Positions 8,933-16,964 of a stretch of DNA of 61,505 nt are shown piece by piece. Under the pieces are notes generated by a model. That model was not told where the DNA came from. It worked only from the letters and a program-made list of their open reading frames with translations, and searched no databases. The position numbers and the translations under genes are program-made. The first letter of the stretch is position 1, and each line of letters begins with the position of its first letter. The stretch is from Phaeobacter sp. B1627. GTDB taxonomy: Bacteria; Pseudomonadota; Alphaproteobacteria; Rhodobacterales; Rhodobacteraceae. The stretch lies in contig NZ_VCNK01000034.1 in assembly GCF_006265095.1 (NCBI RefSeq), positions 1 to 61,505 on the forward strand, read 5' to 3'.

Positions 8933-10339
8933 TCAGGAAGTGAGCTGACACTCGTAAACAGTCCCATCGCCCTTGGGCAAACAGATTTCAAACACTGTTC
9001 CCTCCGCTCCGGTGGCCCCCAACCGCAGCTGCCCCCCGTGCCCTTTTATCAGCTCAGCAGCAATCGCGAGCCCAAGACCGGACCCGCCCTTTCGCGCACC
9101 GCCCTGAAAGGGGGTAAAGAGATTGTCCCGAGCCTTTTTCGGCAGACCCGGCCCATTGTCCGCCACCAAAATCCACCAGGCATCATCCTCTTCGCGCATC
9201 GAGATGGTGATGCAGCCGTCCCGCCCCGTGGCCGTAATCGCCTGGCGCGCATTGCGGACCAGGTTCATGATCACGCGAAAGATCTGCTCCTTGTCGCAGC
9301 GGATCATGGTGGGGAGAGGCACCGAATTGATGATCTCCACCTCCACATCCGAGGGCACGAGATTTTCCCCCTCGGCCACATCATCCACGATTTCATGCAG
9401 ACACACCCGGCCGAATGTCGGCGCAGGCTCCTCTGCGCGGCCGAAGGCCAGCGTTCCCTCACACAATGAGACGGCCCGGGTGATCGAATTCACCAGCTTG
9501 GGCGCAAGACGACGCACCAACGGGTCCTCGCTCATTTCGATCCGGTCGGTAAACAACTGCGCCGAGGTCAGGATGTTGCGCAGATCATGGCTGATCTTGG
9601 CAACGGCCCCGCCCAGCTGCGCCAATCGCTCCCGCTGCTTCAGAGCATGCGTCAGCTCGATCTGCAGCTTCTGCAGTGCTTCCTCCGCCTCGCGCAATTC
9701 GATCACCCCGGCTGTCGGCGTTATGATCCCGCGCGCATCTTCCGGCGCCGCCGCGTACCGCTGCATATAGCCAATCACGCCCTTGATCGGCTTCACCAGC
9801 ACTATGCGCACCGCCACGAACAGCAAAACCGCCGTCAGAACAGAGATCACGGCGGACAACAAAAGGATGCGCACGCCGTAGTCGATCATTGTGTCCCGAA
9901 GAGGCGCCGTTTCGATGGTTATCTCGATCAGAAGCCCGGCGTCGCGCACCGGGGCGCCGATCACGCGGATGATCTCGTTTTCGGGATGAATGAGCCTGGC
10001 CATTGCGTCGCGGATCAGGATCAGGGCCCCGGCCTCGCGAAGATCAAAGGTCCCCCCGATCGGATGCGGAATGGGCGAGGACAACACCAGTTGACGCATC
10101 TCGTCGCGCCGCAAGACGACGTTATAGACGCCTGCGTTCTCCAGCAGCTCTTTCTCAAGCGCGCCGTCCAGCATGTCGTCGGCCAGTAATGCCAGCGAGG
10201 CGATCTGTGCCCGTTCGAGCCGGTCTTTCAGATAGTCCTCGCGGAAACGGGCAATGGAGGGGACAAAGATCAACACTTCGGCCAACATCACGAAGACCGT
10301 TGTCAGGATCAGGAATCTGCCCGAAAGCGTGTTTAACAT
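8933..10339 (-). CDS. Sensor histidine kinase (orphan)
   Basis: The 468-residue membrane kinase has a transmembrane segment at about 8-29, a periplasmic sensor region at about 30-155 with no domain I recognise, a second membrane segment at about 156-181, a HAMP-like linker, and a HisKA domain with the phosphoacceptor His251 in KISHDLRNIL. The ATPase domain shows the N box (NLVRNARQ), G1 (DNGPGLP) and G2 (GGSGLGLA). No response regulator is encoded nearby, so its partner is unknown. It follows the flavoprotein gene by 17 bases and is likely the last gene of the TVP38-flavoprotein-kinase operon. Confidence 0.9.
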   Translation of the reverse strand: MLNTLSGRFLILTTVFVMLAEVLIFVPSIARFREDYLKDRLERAQIASLALLADDMLDGALEKELLENAGVYNVVLRRDEMRQLVLSSPIPHPIGGTFDLREAGALILIRDAMARLIHPENEIIRVIGAPVRDAGLLIEITIETAPLRDTMIDYGVRILLLSAVISVLTAVLLFVAVRIVLVKPIKGVIGYMQRYAAAPEDARGIITPTAGVIELREAEEALQKLQIELTHALKQRERLAQLGGAVAKISHDLRNILTSAQLFTDRIEMSEDPLVRRLAPKLVNSITRAVSLCEGTLAFGRAEEPAPTFGRVCLHEIVDDVAEGENLVPSDVEVEIINSVPLPTMIRCDKEQIFRVIMNLVRNARQAITATGRDGCITISMREEDDAWWILVADNGPGLPKKARDNLFTPFQGGARKGGSGLGLAIAAELIKGHGGQLRLGATGAEGTVFEICLPKGDGTVYECQLTS

Positions 10340-10356
10340 AGGTCCCAGTCTTCGCC

Positions 10357-11772
10357 TCAGGGTATCCAGCGCTGCACCAGCCAGACCCCTCGCTTTACGA
10401 TGGAATTCTCAAATAGTCTCGGGGAGAAATACGCTCCCGCAACCCGTTTGTTAAGCTCTGCAATCGTCGGATAGGGTGCGACCATTGCGGCGATTTGGCT
10501 CATCTTCAGCCGATTGGCGAGTGCCAGCGACCAGGTGGCGATCAATTCCCCGGCCTGAGGCCCGGCAATCGTTGCTCCCACCGGACGCCCCCGAACCACC
10601 ATGACCTTTATGAACCCTTCTGTTTGCCGGGTCGCGATGGCCCTGTCGTTGTGGCTATAGTCAAATCGGGCGACCTCGAGTCTCGCGCCATATTGTGCCC
10701 GGGCCTCTGCTTCTGTCAGCCCCACCTGGGAGAGTTCCGGGTCGGTATAGGTTGCCCGGGGGATATGGGCGCTGCGGGCTTTGGATGGCAGGGCAAACAG
10801 CAGGGAGCGGATAATCACGCTGGCATGATACCCCGCGAGGTGCGTGAACTGCCCCTGCCCTGCCACGTCGCCGATAGCATAGACCTTGGCGTTGGTTGTC
10901 CGCAGGCTCGTGTCCACATGGATCCCCGCGCTGGAGGTCTCAATGCCTGCAGCCTCCAGGTTCAACCCGTCGACATTGGGCTGCCGCCCCACAGCCACCA
11001 ACAGATGAGAGCCTGAGATGTCGCCTTTGCTGGTCTCGACGACGATGTGATCACCCTCCTGCCGGACCCGATCTGCGCTGGTCTCCTCCAGAATTTCGAC
11101 GCCCTCGCCCCGCAGGCGATCCAGGACAAGGCCCGCCGCTTCGGGATCGTCCCGCCCCAAGGCCTGCTTGGCCTCAAGCACGGTCACTTTGCTCCCTAGG
11201 CGACGATGCGCCTGGGCCATCTCCATTCCGATGGGACCTCCGCCAATCACGATCAAATGCTCTGGTTGCTCGCGGAGCTCCCACAGAGTTTCGTTGGTGA
11301 GATAGGCGACCGAACCCAGTCCCTTGATCGGAGGCACCAAGGGGCGCGACCCGGTGGCGATGACGATCCGGCGCGCGGTGATGCGGGTGTTCCGGGCCTC
11401 GACCTCGGTGTTGCCGACAAAGCGCCCGGCCTCTCGGATCACATTGACACCCAGCCCCTCGAACCGGTCCTGGCTGTCGACGGGGGCGATCTTTTCAATC
11501 ACATTCTGCACATGGCCCTGCGCGGCAGCGTAATCCACTTCGGCCGTCCGATTCCTGATCCCGAAAGCGGCGGCATGGGATTGGGCATGCGCCATATGGG
11601 CGCTGGCCAGCAGCGCCTTGGAGGGGACGCAGCCATAGTTGAGACAATCCCCGCCCATTTTATGACGTTCAAGCAGCACAACATCGGCCCCCATCTGGCT
11701 GGCCCCCGCAGCAAGTGAAAGCCCCGCCGATCCGGCGCCGATAATCAACAGATCACAAGAGAGTTTTTCCAT
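10357..11772 (-). CDS. FAD-dependent pyridine nucleotide-disulfide oxidoreductase (mercuric reductase-like)
   Basis: The 471-residue protein belongs to the class I pyridine nucleotide-disulfide oxidoreductases. It has an N-terminal FAD-binding GAGSAG motif (about 12-17), the redox-active pair Cys43/Cys48 in CLNYGCVPSK, a second nucleotide site GGGPIGME near 180, a GDVAGQG FAD motif near 310 and a C-terminal dimerisation domain. No N-terminal heavy-metal domain or C-terminal cysteine pair of true MerA is present, so 'mercuric reductase' should not be assumed. Its gene starts four bases after the stop of a TVP38/TMEM64-type membrane protein gene, a pairing often seen in bacteria. The physiological substrate is unknown. 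Confidence 0.85.
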   Translation of the reverse strand: MEKLSCDLLIIGAGSAGLSLAAGASQMGADVVLLERHKMGGDCLNYGCVPSKALLASAHMAHAQSHAAAFGIRNRTAEVDYAAAQGHVQNVIEKIAPVDSQDRFEGLGVNVIREAGRFVGNTEVEARNTRITARRIVIATGSRPLVPPIKGLGSVAYLTNETLWELREQPEHLIVIGGGPIGMEMAQAHRRLGSKVTVLEAKQALGRDDPEAAGLVLDRLRGEGVEILEETSADRVRQEGDHIVVETSKGDISGSHLLVAVGRQPNVDGLNLEAAGIETSSAGIHVDTSLRTTNAKVYAIGDVAGQGQFTHLAGYHASVIIRSLLFALPSKARSAHIPRATYTDPELSQVGLTEAEARAQYGARLEVARFDYSHNDRAIATRQTEGFIKVMVVRGRPVGATIAGPQAGELIATWSLALANRLKMSQIAAMVAPYPTIAELNKRVAGAYFSPRLFENSIVKRGVWLVQRWIP

Positions 11773-11776
11773 TGGT

Positions 11777-12511
11777 TCAGACCTCTGCTTTGCCGCGTAT
11801 CAATTTTATCAGGATTGGCAGGGCCGCCAGCCCGCAGAGCCCGAGGATCGGGCCAATAACCTGGGGTTCCCACAACAAAGTCAAATCCGGACTATCCCCC
11901 CGATCAAAGACCTCGCCCAGTCCTACGCCGATCCAGGTGAAGACGATGGCCCCGGGAATGATCCCGACCCCGGTGGTCCAAAAGAACGTCCACGCGCGCA
12001 CCCCGACCAGGGCAGGCAGCAGATTGGCAACGAAGAATGGCACCGCCGGAACCAGGCGCAACAGCAGAAGGACTTCGACCTCGGTCTCATGCAATGCGGA
12101 TTTCAGCCGCCGGATACGCCCTTCGCCGGCCTCCATCCGCGCCGACAGGGTTGCCCCCAAACCAAAACGCGCCGCAAGAAATATCGCCATTGCGCCAAGA
12201 GTAGCCGCCACGACGTTGACCGTGGTGCCGACATATATCCCGAATAAAAACCCGCCCGTCACCGAGGCTACGGCCGCACCCGGCAGGGAAAACGCCACGA
12301 TGGCGACATAGGTGATCACAAACGCAAGCAGGAGGCCCGGATAGTTCGCATCCCGAAACGCCAGAAGCGCCGCTCGGTTGTCTCGCAGCGTGTCAAAAGA
12401 CAGCGTATCCCCCAAAGCCAAAGCCCCGATGCCCCCTACGCTGACAAATATCAATATCGGCAGGAGGCGCATCAGGCGTCCGCGCGATGCGGTGGGGTCT
12501 TGATCATTCAT
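11777..12511 (-). CDS. TVP38/TMEM64 family membrane protein
   Basis: The 244-residue multi-pass inner-membrane protein belongs to the SNARE-associated/DedA-like (VTT) group. It shows a first membrane segment near 15-32, a hydrophobic re-entrant region with PGAAVASVTGGFLFG near 80-95, the conserved LLLRLVPAVPFFVANLLPAL stretch near 150-170 and a C-terminal membrane segment. The start at 12511 (MNDQDPTAS) was chosen because upstream residues look non-membrane and arginine-rich; the ribosome site is weak, so the start is uncertain. It heads the operon with the flavoprotein and the kinase. Transport or lipid-scrambling roles proposed for relatives have not been shown here. Confidence 0.82.
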   Translation of the reverse strand: MNDQDPTASRGRLMRLLPILIFVSVGGIGALALGDTLSFDTLRDNRAALLAFRDANYPGLLLAFVITYVAIVAFSLPGAAVASVTGGFLFGIYVGTTVNVVAATLGAMAIFLAARFGLGATLSARMEAGEGRIRRLKSALHETEVEVLLLLRLVPAVPFFVANLLPALVGVRAWTFFWTTGVGIIPGAIVFTWIGVGLGEVFDRGDSPDLTLLWEPQVIGPILGLCGLAALPILIKLIRGKAEV

Positions 12512-12922
12512 CTTTGGGGGTCCTTGTCGACGCGGGGTACCACAGGCATGGCTGCCTGTTTGCACTACCCTCGAAGATGGGCGCATGACGAGGCCTGCAG
12601 ATGCCGCCTCACGTGCGCTTGAAAGGAGATAGGCATTTTGTGAGAAATCGGGGCGCGACGGCAAAAAACTGTAACAATTGGCGCGCCGGTGATTCTCTTC
12701 ACAAGCGCCAGCACGAGCCCGGCGCGAACAATGAGGGCCGTTTCAACTGCAAACAGCCTCAACCTTCTCTGTGATTTTAACAGAAATGTAGCAGGGAAGC
12801 CGGAAAACCCGGTCAATGGGTTTGACAGACCGGGGTCAGGGGTCTAGAGACCGGGCTTCGAGATAGATCACGGGGGTGCGATTCCGCGCCATACCCGACG
12901 TTAGCATTTGGAGACCGGAGCG
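12512..12922. other. Divergent intergenic region with rpmH promoter
   Basis: About 410 bases separate the minus-strand TVP38 gene from rpmH. I find no gene in it. The right end holds the putative rpmH promoter listed separately; the left half must contain the promoter of the TVP38 operon, which I could not place. Confidence 0.5.
12822..12850 (+). promoter_or_regulatory. Putative rpmH promoter
   Basis: A consensus -35 TTGACA (12822-12827), a 17-base spacer and a -10-like TAGAGA (12845-12850) lie about 72 bases upstream of the rpmH start codon. The -10 is imperfect, as is common in alphaproteobacteria. Confidence 0.5.
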
Positions 12923-13057
12923 ATGAAACGCACCTATCAGCCTTCGAACCTGGTTCGCAAACGCCGCCACGGCTTCCGTGCGCGCATGGCCACCAAGGCA
13001 GGCCGCAAAATCCTCAACGCACGCCGCGCCCGCGGCCGCAAGGAACTGAGCGCGTAA
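12923..13057 (+). CDS. rpmH: 50S ribosomal protein L34
   Basis: The 44-residue basic protein starts [18 protein letters not shown] and carries the invariant L34 pattern of arginine/lysine repeats ending in GRKELSA. It binds 23S rRNA in the large subunit. A GGAG site precedes the ATG. It is followed at short distance by rnpA, the classical rpmH-rnpA pair. It is too short for many ORF callers. Confidence 0.98.
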   Translation: MKRTYQPSNLVRKRRHGFRARMATKAGRKILNARRARGRKELSA

Positions 13058-13105
13058 GTTTCGCGCCCAGGTTTCCAGACGGATATGAAACCGCCGGAGG
13101 CTCCC

Positions 13106-13552
13106 ATGGACGGCACAGCTGACCAGGGGACAACGCCTCCGGCGGTTTCCGTTTGCGCCCCTCACATGCCCATGTCAAAATCCCCTCCCCCCTCGCCGAA
13201 ACCTCCAAAGGTGCGTGCGGGCATGGAAGTGATGACAAAGCGGCGCGATTTTGTCGCCGCCGCACGGGCGCGAAAACAGGGCACGCAAAGCATGATGGTT
13301 CAGGGGCGGCAGCGCGGCGACGACGCACCGTTGCGTGTCGGCTATACCTGCTCGAAGAAGGTCGGCAATGCCGTCACCCGCAACCGTGCCAAACGCCGCT
13401 TGCGCGAGATCGCGCGGCTTTTGCTGCAGGAACACGGCAGACCCGGATGGGATTACGTGCTCATTGGGAGAGCAGGGGAAACCACCACGCGGCCGTTCTC
13501 GCAGATGCAGAAAGATTTCCTATATGCCCTGCGCAGGATTCACGGAGGCTGA
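13106..13552 (+). CDS. rnpA: Ribonuclease P protein component
   Basis: The 148-residue basic protein binds M1 RNA for 5' maturation of tRNAs. The RNR motif region NRAKRRLRE and the preceding VGYTCSKKVGNAVTR identify the family. The start at 13106 is favoured over 13085 because GGAGG sits five bases before it. The proline-rich N-terminal extension of about 45 residues ahead of the conserved RRDFV segment is longer than in E. coli. Confidence 0.93.
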   Translation: MDGTADQGTTPPAVSVCAPHMPMSKSPPPSPKPPKVRAGMEVMTKRRDFVAAARARKQGTQSMMVQGRQRGDDAPLRVGYTCSKKVGNAVTRNRAKRRLREIARLLLQEHGRPGWDYVLIGRAGETTTRPFSQMQKDFLYALRRIHGG

Positions 13553-13606
13553 CCTCTGCGCCCGGCTTGGTTGCACCTGCGATAGCGCTGGTCTATCTCA
13601 GAAACC

Positions 13607-13867
13607 ATGCAGATACTTGCGCGCATCATTGCCCTTCCCATTCACGGCTACCGACTGATCTTCAGCCCCTGGGTCGGGTTCAATTGCCGCTATCAGCCGA
13701 CCTGTTCTGCCTATGCTCTGGAGGCCCTGAACCGGCATGGGCCATTGCTCGGCACCTGGCTGATTGTCCGGCGCATTGGCCGGTGCCACCCCCTCGGAGG
13801 GTCGGGCTATGATCCGGTTCCAGGCAGCGATCCGGATCATGACCGCAGCGTGGCAAACGACGGCTAG
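13607..13867 (+). CDS. yidD: Membrane protein insertion efficiency factor YidD
   Basis: The 86-residue protein has the YidD hallmark: an amphipathic N-terminal helix (MQILARIIALPIHGYRL), the cysteine-containing NCRYQPTCSAYALEAL, and RRIGRCHPLGGSGYDPVP. It is thought to assist YidC-dependent insertion at the inner membrane. It lies in the usual place after rnpA; yidC itself is displaced by about 3 kb here, with ttcA and an EAL gene in between. Confidence 0.95.
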   Translation: MQILARIIALPIHGYRLIFSPWVGFNCRYQPTCSAYALEALNRHGPLLGTWLIVRRIGRCHPLGGSGYDPVPGSDPDHDRSVANDG

Positions 13868-14071
13868 TCCTGCGTTATCCGTGACACCCTCCTGTGACTG
13901 AACCCCAGGTCCGAATACGGTGCCACACCTCTGATCGTTTCAAGGGAAGAGGCGGCTGTGGCAACTGGGTTTCCCCACGAACAGGCCACTTCGCCCGATC
14001 AGCCGAATGTGTTTCACCATTTGCCCAAGTTTTACTTGGCTTTCGCTCGGCCAGACGCTACGCGGAAATTC

Positions 14072-14959
14072 ATGCTGGACACTGATACCGACGAGATTCA
14101 CCCGCTCTTTCAGGGCGCGCCGCAAACCACGGAGTTCAAAAAGCTCCGGAAACGCATCGTACGCTATACGCGCGAGGCGATCGATCAATATGGCATGCTG
14201 GAGCGGCGCGAAGATGGATCGGTTCCCAAATGGCTTGTTTGCCTGTCAGGTGGGAAAGACAGCTACACCTTGCTCGCGGTTCTGCATGAGCTGAAATGGC
14301 GCGGCCTCCTGCCTGTCGATCTCCTCGCCTGCAATCTTGATCAGGGGCAACCCGGATTTCCCGCGACAGTTCTACCGGAATTTCTGGAAAGGATGCAGGT
14401 CCCGCATCGGATCGAGTATCAGGACACCTATTCCATCGTGATGGACAAAATCCCACAGGGGCGCACATTCTGCGCCCTGTGCTCCCGCTTGCGTCGTGGA
14501 AATCTCTATCGAATTGCAAGGGAAGAAGGGTGCTCGGCGGTGGTGCTTGGCCATCACCGCGATGACATTCTGGAGACATTCTTCATGAATCTCTTTCACG
14601 GCGGCCGCCTGGCGACAATGCCGCCGAAACTGGTAAATGAAGAAGGCGATCTCTTCTTGTTTCGGCCGTTGGCGCATGTGGCAGAGGCCGATTGCGAAAA
14701 ATTTGCGCGGGCGATGAACTACCCGATTATTCCGTGCGACCTCTGCGGCAGTCAGGATGGCCTGCAACGCCAACAGGTCAAACAGATCCTTGACGGTTGG
14801 GAATCAAACAGTCCCGGGCGTCGGCAGATCATGTTCCGAGCCCTGATGAATGCACGCCCTTCGCACCTTCTGGACCCAAAACTATTTGATTTCACTGGGC
14901 TTGAACTCAAAAATTTCGATAATCCGATGGAATCTGAAGAAATCCCGCAGCTGCGTTAA
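14072..14959 (+). CDS. ttcA: tRNA 2-thiocytidine(32) synthetase TtcA
   Basis: The 295-residue ATP-pyrophosphatase thiolates cytidine 32 in tRNAs. It has the PP-loop SGGKDS (59-64) and the cysteine pairs Cys134/Cys137 ([10 protein letters not shown]) and Cys222/Cys225 (PCDLCGSQ), which bind the Fe-S cluster and sulfur. I chose the internal start at 14072 because family members begin with MLD..-IHPLF; the frame is open upstream to 13958 but that part has no family counterpart and the region 13868-14071 is otherwise empty. Confidence 0.93.
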   Translation: MLDTDTDEIHPLFQGAPQTTEFKKLRKRIVRYTREAIDQYGMLERREDGSVPKWLVCLSGGKDSYTLLAVLHELKWRGLLPVDLLACNLDQGQPGFPATVLPEFLERMQVPHRIEYQDTYSIVMDKIPQGRTFCALCSRLRRGNLYRIAREEGCSAVVLGHHRDDILETFFMNLFHGGRLATMPPKLVNEEGDLFLFRPLAHVAEADCEKFARAMNYPIIPCDLCGSQDGLQRQQVKQILDGWESNSPGRRQIMFRALMNARPSHLLDPKLFDFTGLELKNFDNPMESEEIPQLR

Positions 14960-15026
14960 CTCTGCAGTCAGACCCGGGACCTAGGTTGTTTGACAGCCAC
15001 CGGCGAAGTCGAAAGGTCCCATCGCT

Positions 15027-16571
15027 ATGAAATTTCCGAATTCATGTCTCTTCAGTCGGATCAGAGACGGGATTGCACAAGTGGTATTTGGACCGCCCAT
15101 TCTGGCGTTCCTGCCGGCGGCAACGCTTGGGGCTTTCTGGTTCGGAGGCGAAATGGCGCTGTTGGCCGCCGCATTGGGGTTACCTTTGCTGTTTGCCATA
15201 CTCGGCGGGTTCTCGCAGACAGACATCACAAAACCGGACCGCGACGGGCTCACCGGTCTGATGCTGGCAGCCGACTTTGATACACATGTCAAAGATGTGT
15301 ACCTGCGCACCGAGGACAGCGGTTTGAAATCCGCATTGGTGATAATAGAGATCGACGACTTCGACGATCTGGTTTCCGCGCATGGGCATGATGCAGGCGA
15401 TATCGCCATGCAACGCTGTGGGGAGCGCATCGGATCTGCCCTGCGCCACCGGGACACGGTCGCGCGCATCGGACGCAACCGCTTCGCCATTTGCCTGACG
15501 CCAATCATGCAATTGGATCTGGAGCTGTGCATTCAGATGGCCGGTCGCCTGCAGGCCGCCGTCGAAGAACCGATTGTTGTCGACGGGGCCTCTTTGTTTG
15601 TATCGTGCTCCATCGGCATGTGCATGCGCCACCGCGCCCCCAAAGATGCGCCAGGAAGCTGGCTTGAATGTGCCGTCGCGGCGCTGGATGAGGCTCTCAG
15701 TGTTGGTCCCGCCAGCATGCGCGCCTATTCCAGCGGCACCCACGTTCACCTCAAACGCGGCGATGATTTGGTGGAAGACGCCGCCGAAGCTCTTGAGAAC
15801 GGCATGATTCAGGCCTGGTTCCAGCCGCAGATCAGCACAGACACTGGCCGTGTTTCTGGTTTTGAGGCGCTGGCGCGGTGGTGCCATCCGGTAAAGGGGA
15901 TGATTCCCCCCTCCGCGTTCCTCCCCGCGCTGGAAGAGGCCGGTTTGCTGCAGAAGCTCAGCCAACAGATGGTGCAGCAGGCCCTCACCGCAATAAAGTC
16001 CTGGGATGCCGCCGGGTTGAGCGTCCCATCGGTCGGAGTGAATTTTGCCACGGATGAACTGCGTGACCCCGCATTGGTCAATCGGATCCGCTGGGAACTT
16101 GACCGGTTTGGATTAAGTCCGGACAGGCTCACCATTGAAGTTCTCGAAACGGTCATGACTGACCAGCCGGACGAAGTGGTCGCGCGCAACATTACCACCC
16201 TCGGAGAGATGGGATGCCATATAGATCTTGATGACTTTGGCACCGGGCATGCCTCAATCGCCTCCGTGCGCCGGTTCCGTGTATCACGGATCAAGATTGA
16301 TCGCTCATTTGTCACCAAATCGGACCATGATCCGGAACAGCAGAAGCTCATTGCAGCAATCCTGACGATGGCTGAGCGGCTGGAACTCAAGACTCTCGCC
16401 GAAGGGGTCGAAACCGTCGGGGAGCATGCCCTGCTGGCGCAACTGGGCTGCGATCACGTTCAGGGCTTCGGGATCGGGCGCCCGATGCCCTTTGATCAGA
16501 CCTTGGACTGGGTGGTGAGCCATGAAGCAAAGTTGCAGGATGCGCCCATGATCGGGCGGCTGCGTCACTAG
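15027..16571 (+). CDS. Degenerate GGDEF / EAL domain cyclic-di-GMP protein
   Basis: The 514-residue protein has two N-terminal membrane segments (about 20-62), a GGDEF-like domain (about 70-240) and an EAL domain (about 255-500). The diguanylate-cyclase signature is replaced by IGRNRF (148-153), so synthesis of c-di-GMP is unlikely. The EAL domain keeps FEALARW (E280), DDFGTG (402-407), KID (423-425), the LAEGVET motif (457-463) and QGF, so phosphodiesterase activity is plausible. It is probably a membrane-bound c-di-GMP hydrolase in which the GGDEF part is regulatory. The start has no strong ribosome site. Confidence 0.9.
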   Translation: MKFPNSCLFSRIRDGIAQVVFGPPILAFLPAATLGAFWFGGEMALLAAALGLPLLFAILGGFSQTDITKPDRDGLTGLMLAADFDTHVKDVYLRTEDSGLKSALVIIEIDDFDDLVSAHGHDAGDIAMQRCGERIGSALRHRDTVARIGRNRFAICLTPIMQLDLELCIQMAGRLQAAVEEPIVVDGASLFVSCSIGMCMRHRAPKDAPGSWLECAVAALDEALSVGPASMRAYSSGTHVHLKRGDDLVEDAAEALENGMIQAWFQPQISTDTGRVSGFEALARWCHPVKGMIPPSAFLPALEEAGLLQKLSQQMVQQALTAIKSWDAAGLSVPSVGVNFATDELRDPALVNRIRWELDRFGLSPDRLTIEVLETVMTDQPDEVVARNITTLGEMGCHIDLDDFGTGHASIASVRRFRVSRIKIDRSFVTKSDHDPEQQKLIAAILTMAERLELKTLAEGVETVGEHALLAQLGCDHVQGFGIGRPMPFDQTLDWVVSHEAKLQDAPMIGRLRH

Positions 16572-16943
16572 CTGGCGGGCAAGCGAGCGACTCCGTTCAA
16601 TCGCCATTGGCTGGCCATGTTCCAGGCATTGGTGCGCATTGTCCGGACATTGTCGGGCATTGAGCAGCCATAGAATCCTCCCTTCCGCTTTGGACGCGCC
16701 CCTTTGGAGGGGAGTGAGCGAGCTTTGCTGCTGCGTTTTGCGATCTGGCGCTTCTCTCTGCTCCCGGGGCCCACTCTCGCCCCCGCGCCCACCGCACGAC
16801 AACAGGCACAGAGCTGGCAGCCAGCCTGCGGCGACCGGCGATTTCTCATGTTTTTCGGGTTTTGCCGACCTCAGTGCAATACGAGCCCCGGATTTCCCTT
16901 GACCTTACCGACTGACCTCTGTTGAACCACACCCTGTCTTTGC
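16572..16943. other. Intergenic region with phased CATTG repeats and a small ORF
   Basis: The 370 bases between the EAL gene and yidC hold no classical gene. Four CATTG motifs occur at 16627, 16637, 16648 and 16658, i.e. at 10-11-base spacing, including the palindrome TGTCCGGACA (16640-16649). The same stretch encodes a 24-residue minus-strand ORF listed separately. The right part must carry the yidC promoter. Confidence 0.5.
16597..16671 (-). CDS. Possible 24-residue small protein
   Basis: A minus-strand ATG at 16671 is preceded by GGGAGG with a five-base spacer, one of the best ribosome sites in the window, and opens a 24-codon frame beginning MAAQCPTMSGQCAPMPG. The internal CPTMSGQ/CAPMPG similarity derives from a 10-11-base DNA repeat, which is not a codon multiple, so the repeat may matter at DNA or RNA level rather than as protein. 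Function unknown; it could be chance. Confidence 0.3.
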   Translation of the reverse strand: MAAQCPTMSGQCAPMPGTWPANGD

Positions 16944-16964
16944 ATGCATGAGGTGGCGGTCCAG

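Noticed and set aside
10357-11772. Annotation as mercuric reductase merA
   Set aside because: The CxxxxC active site is shared by the whole family; the C-terminal vicinal cysteines and mer operon partners are absent.
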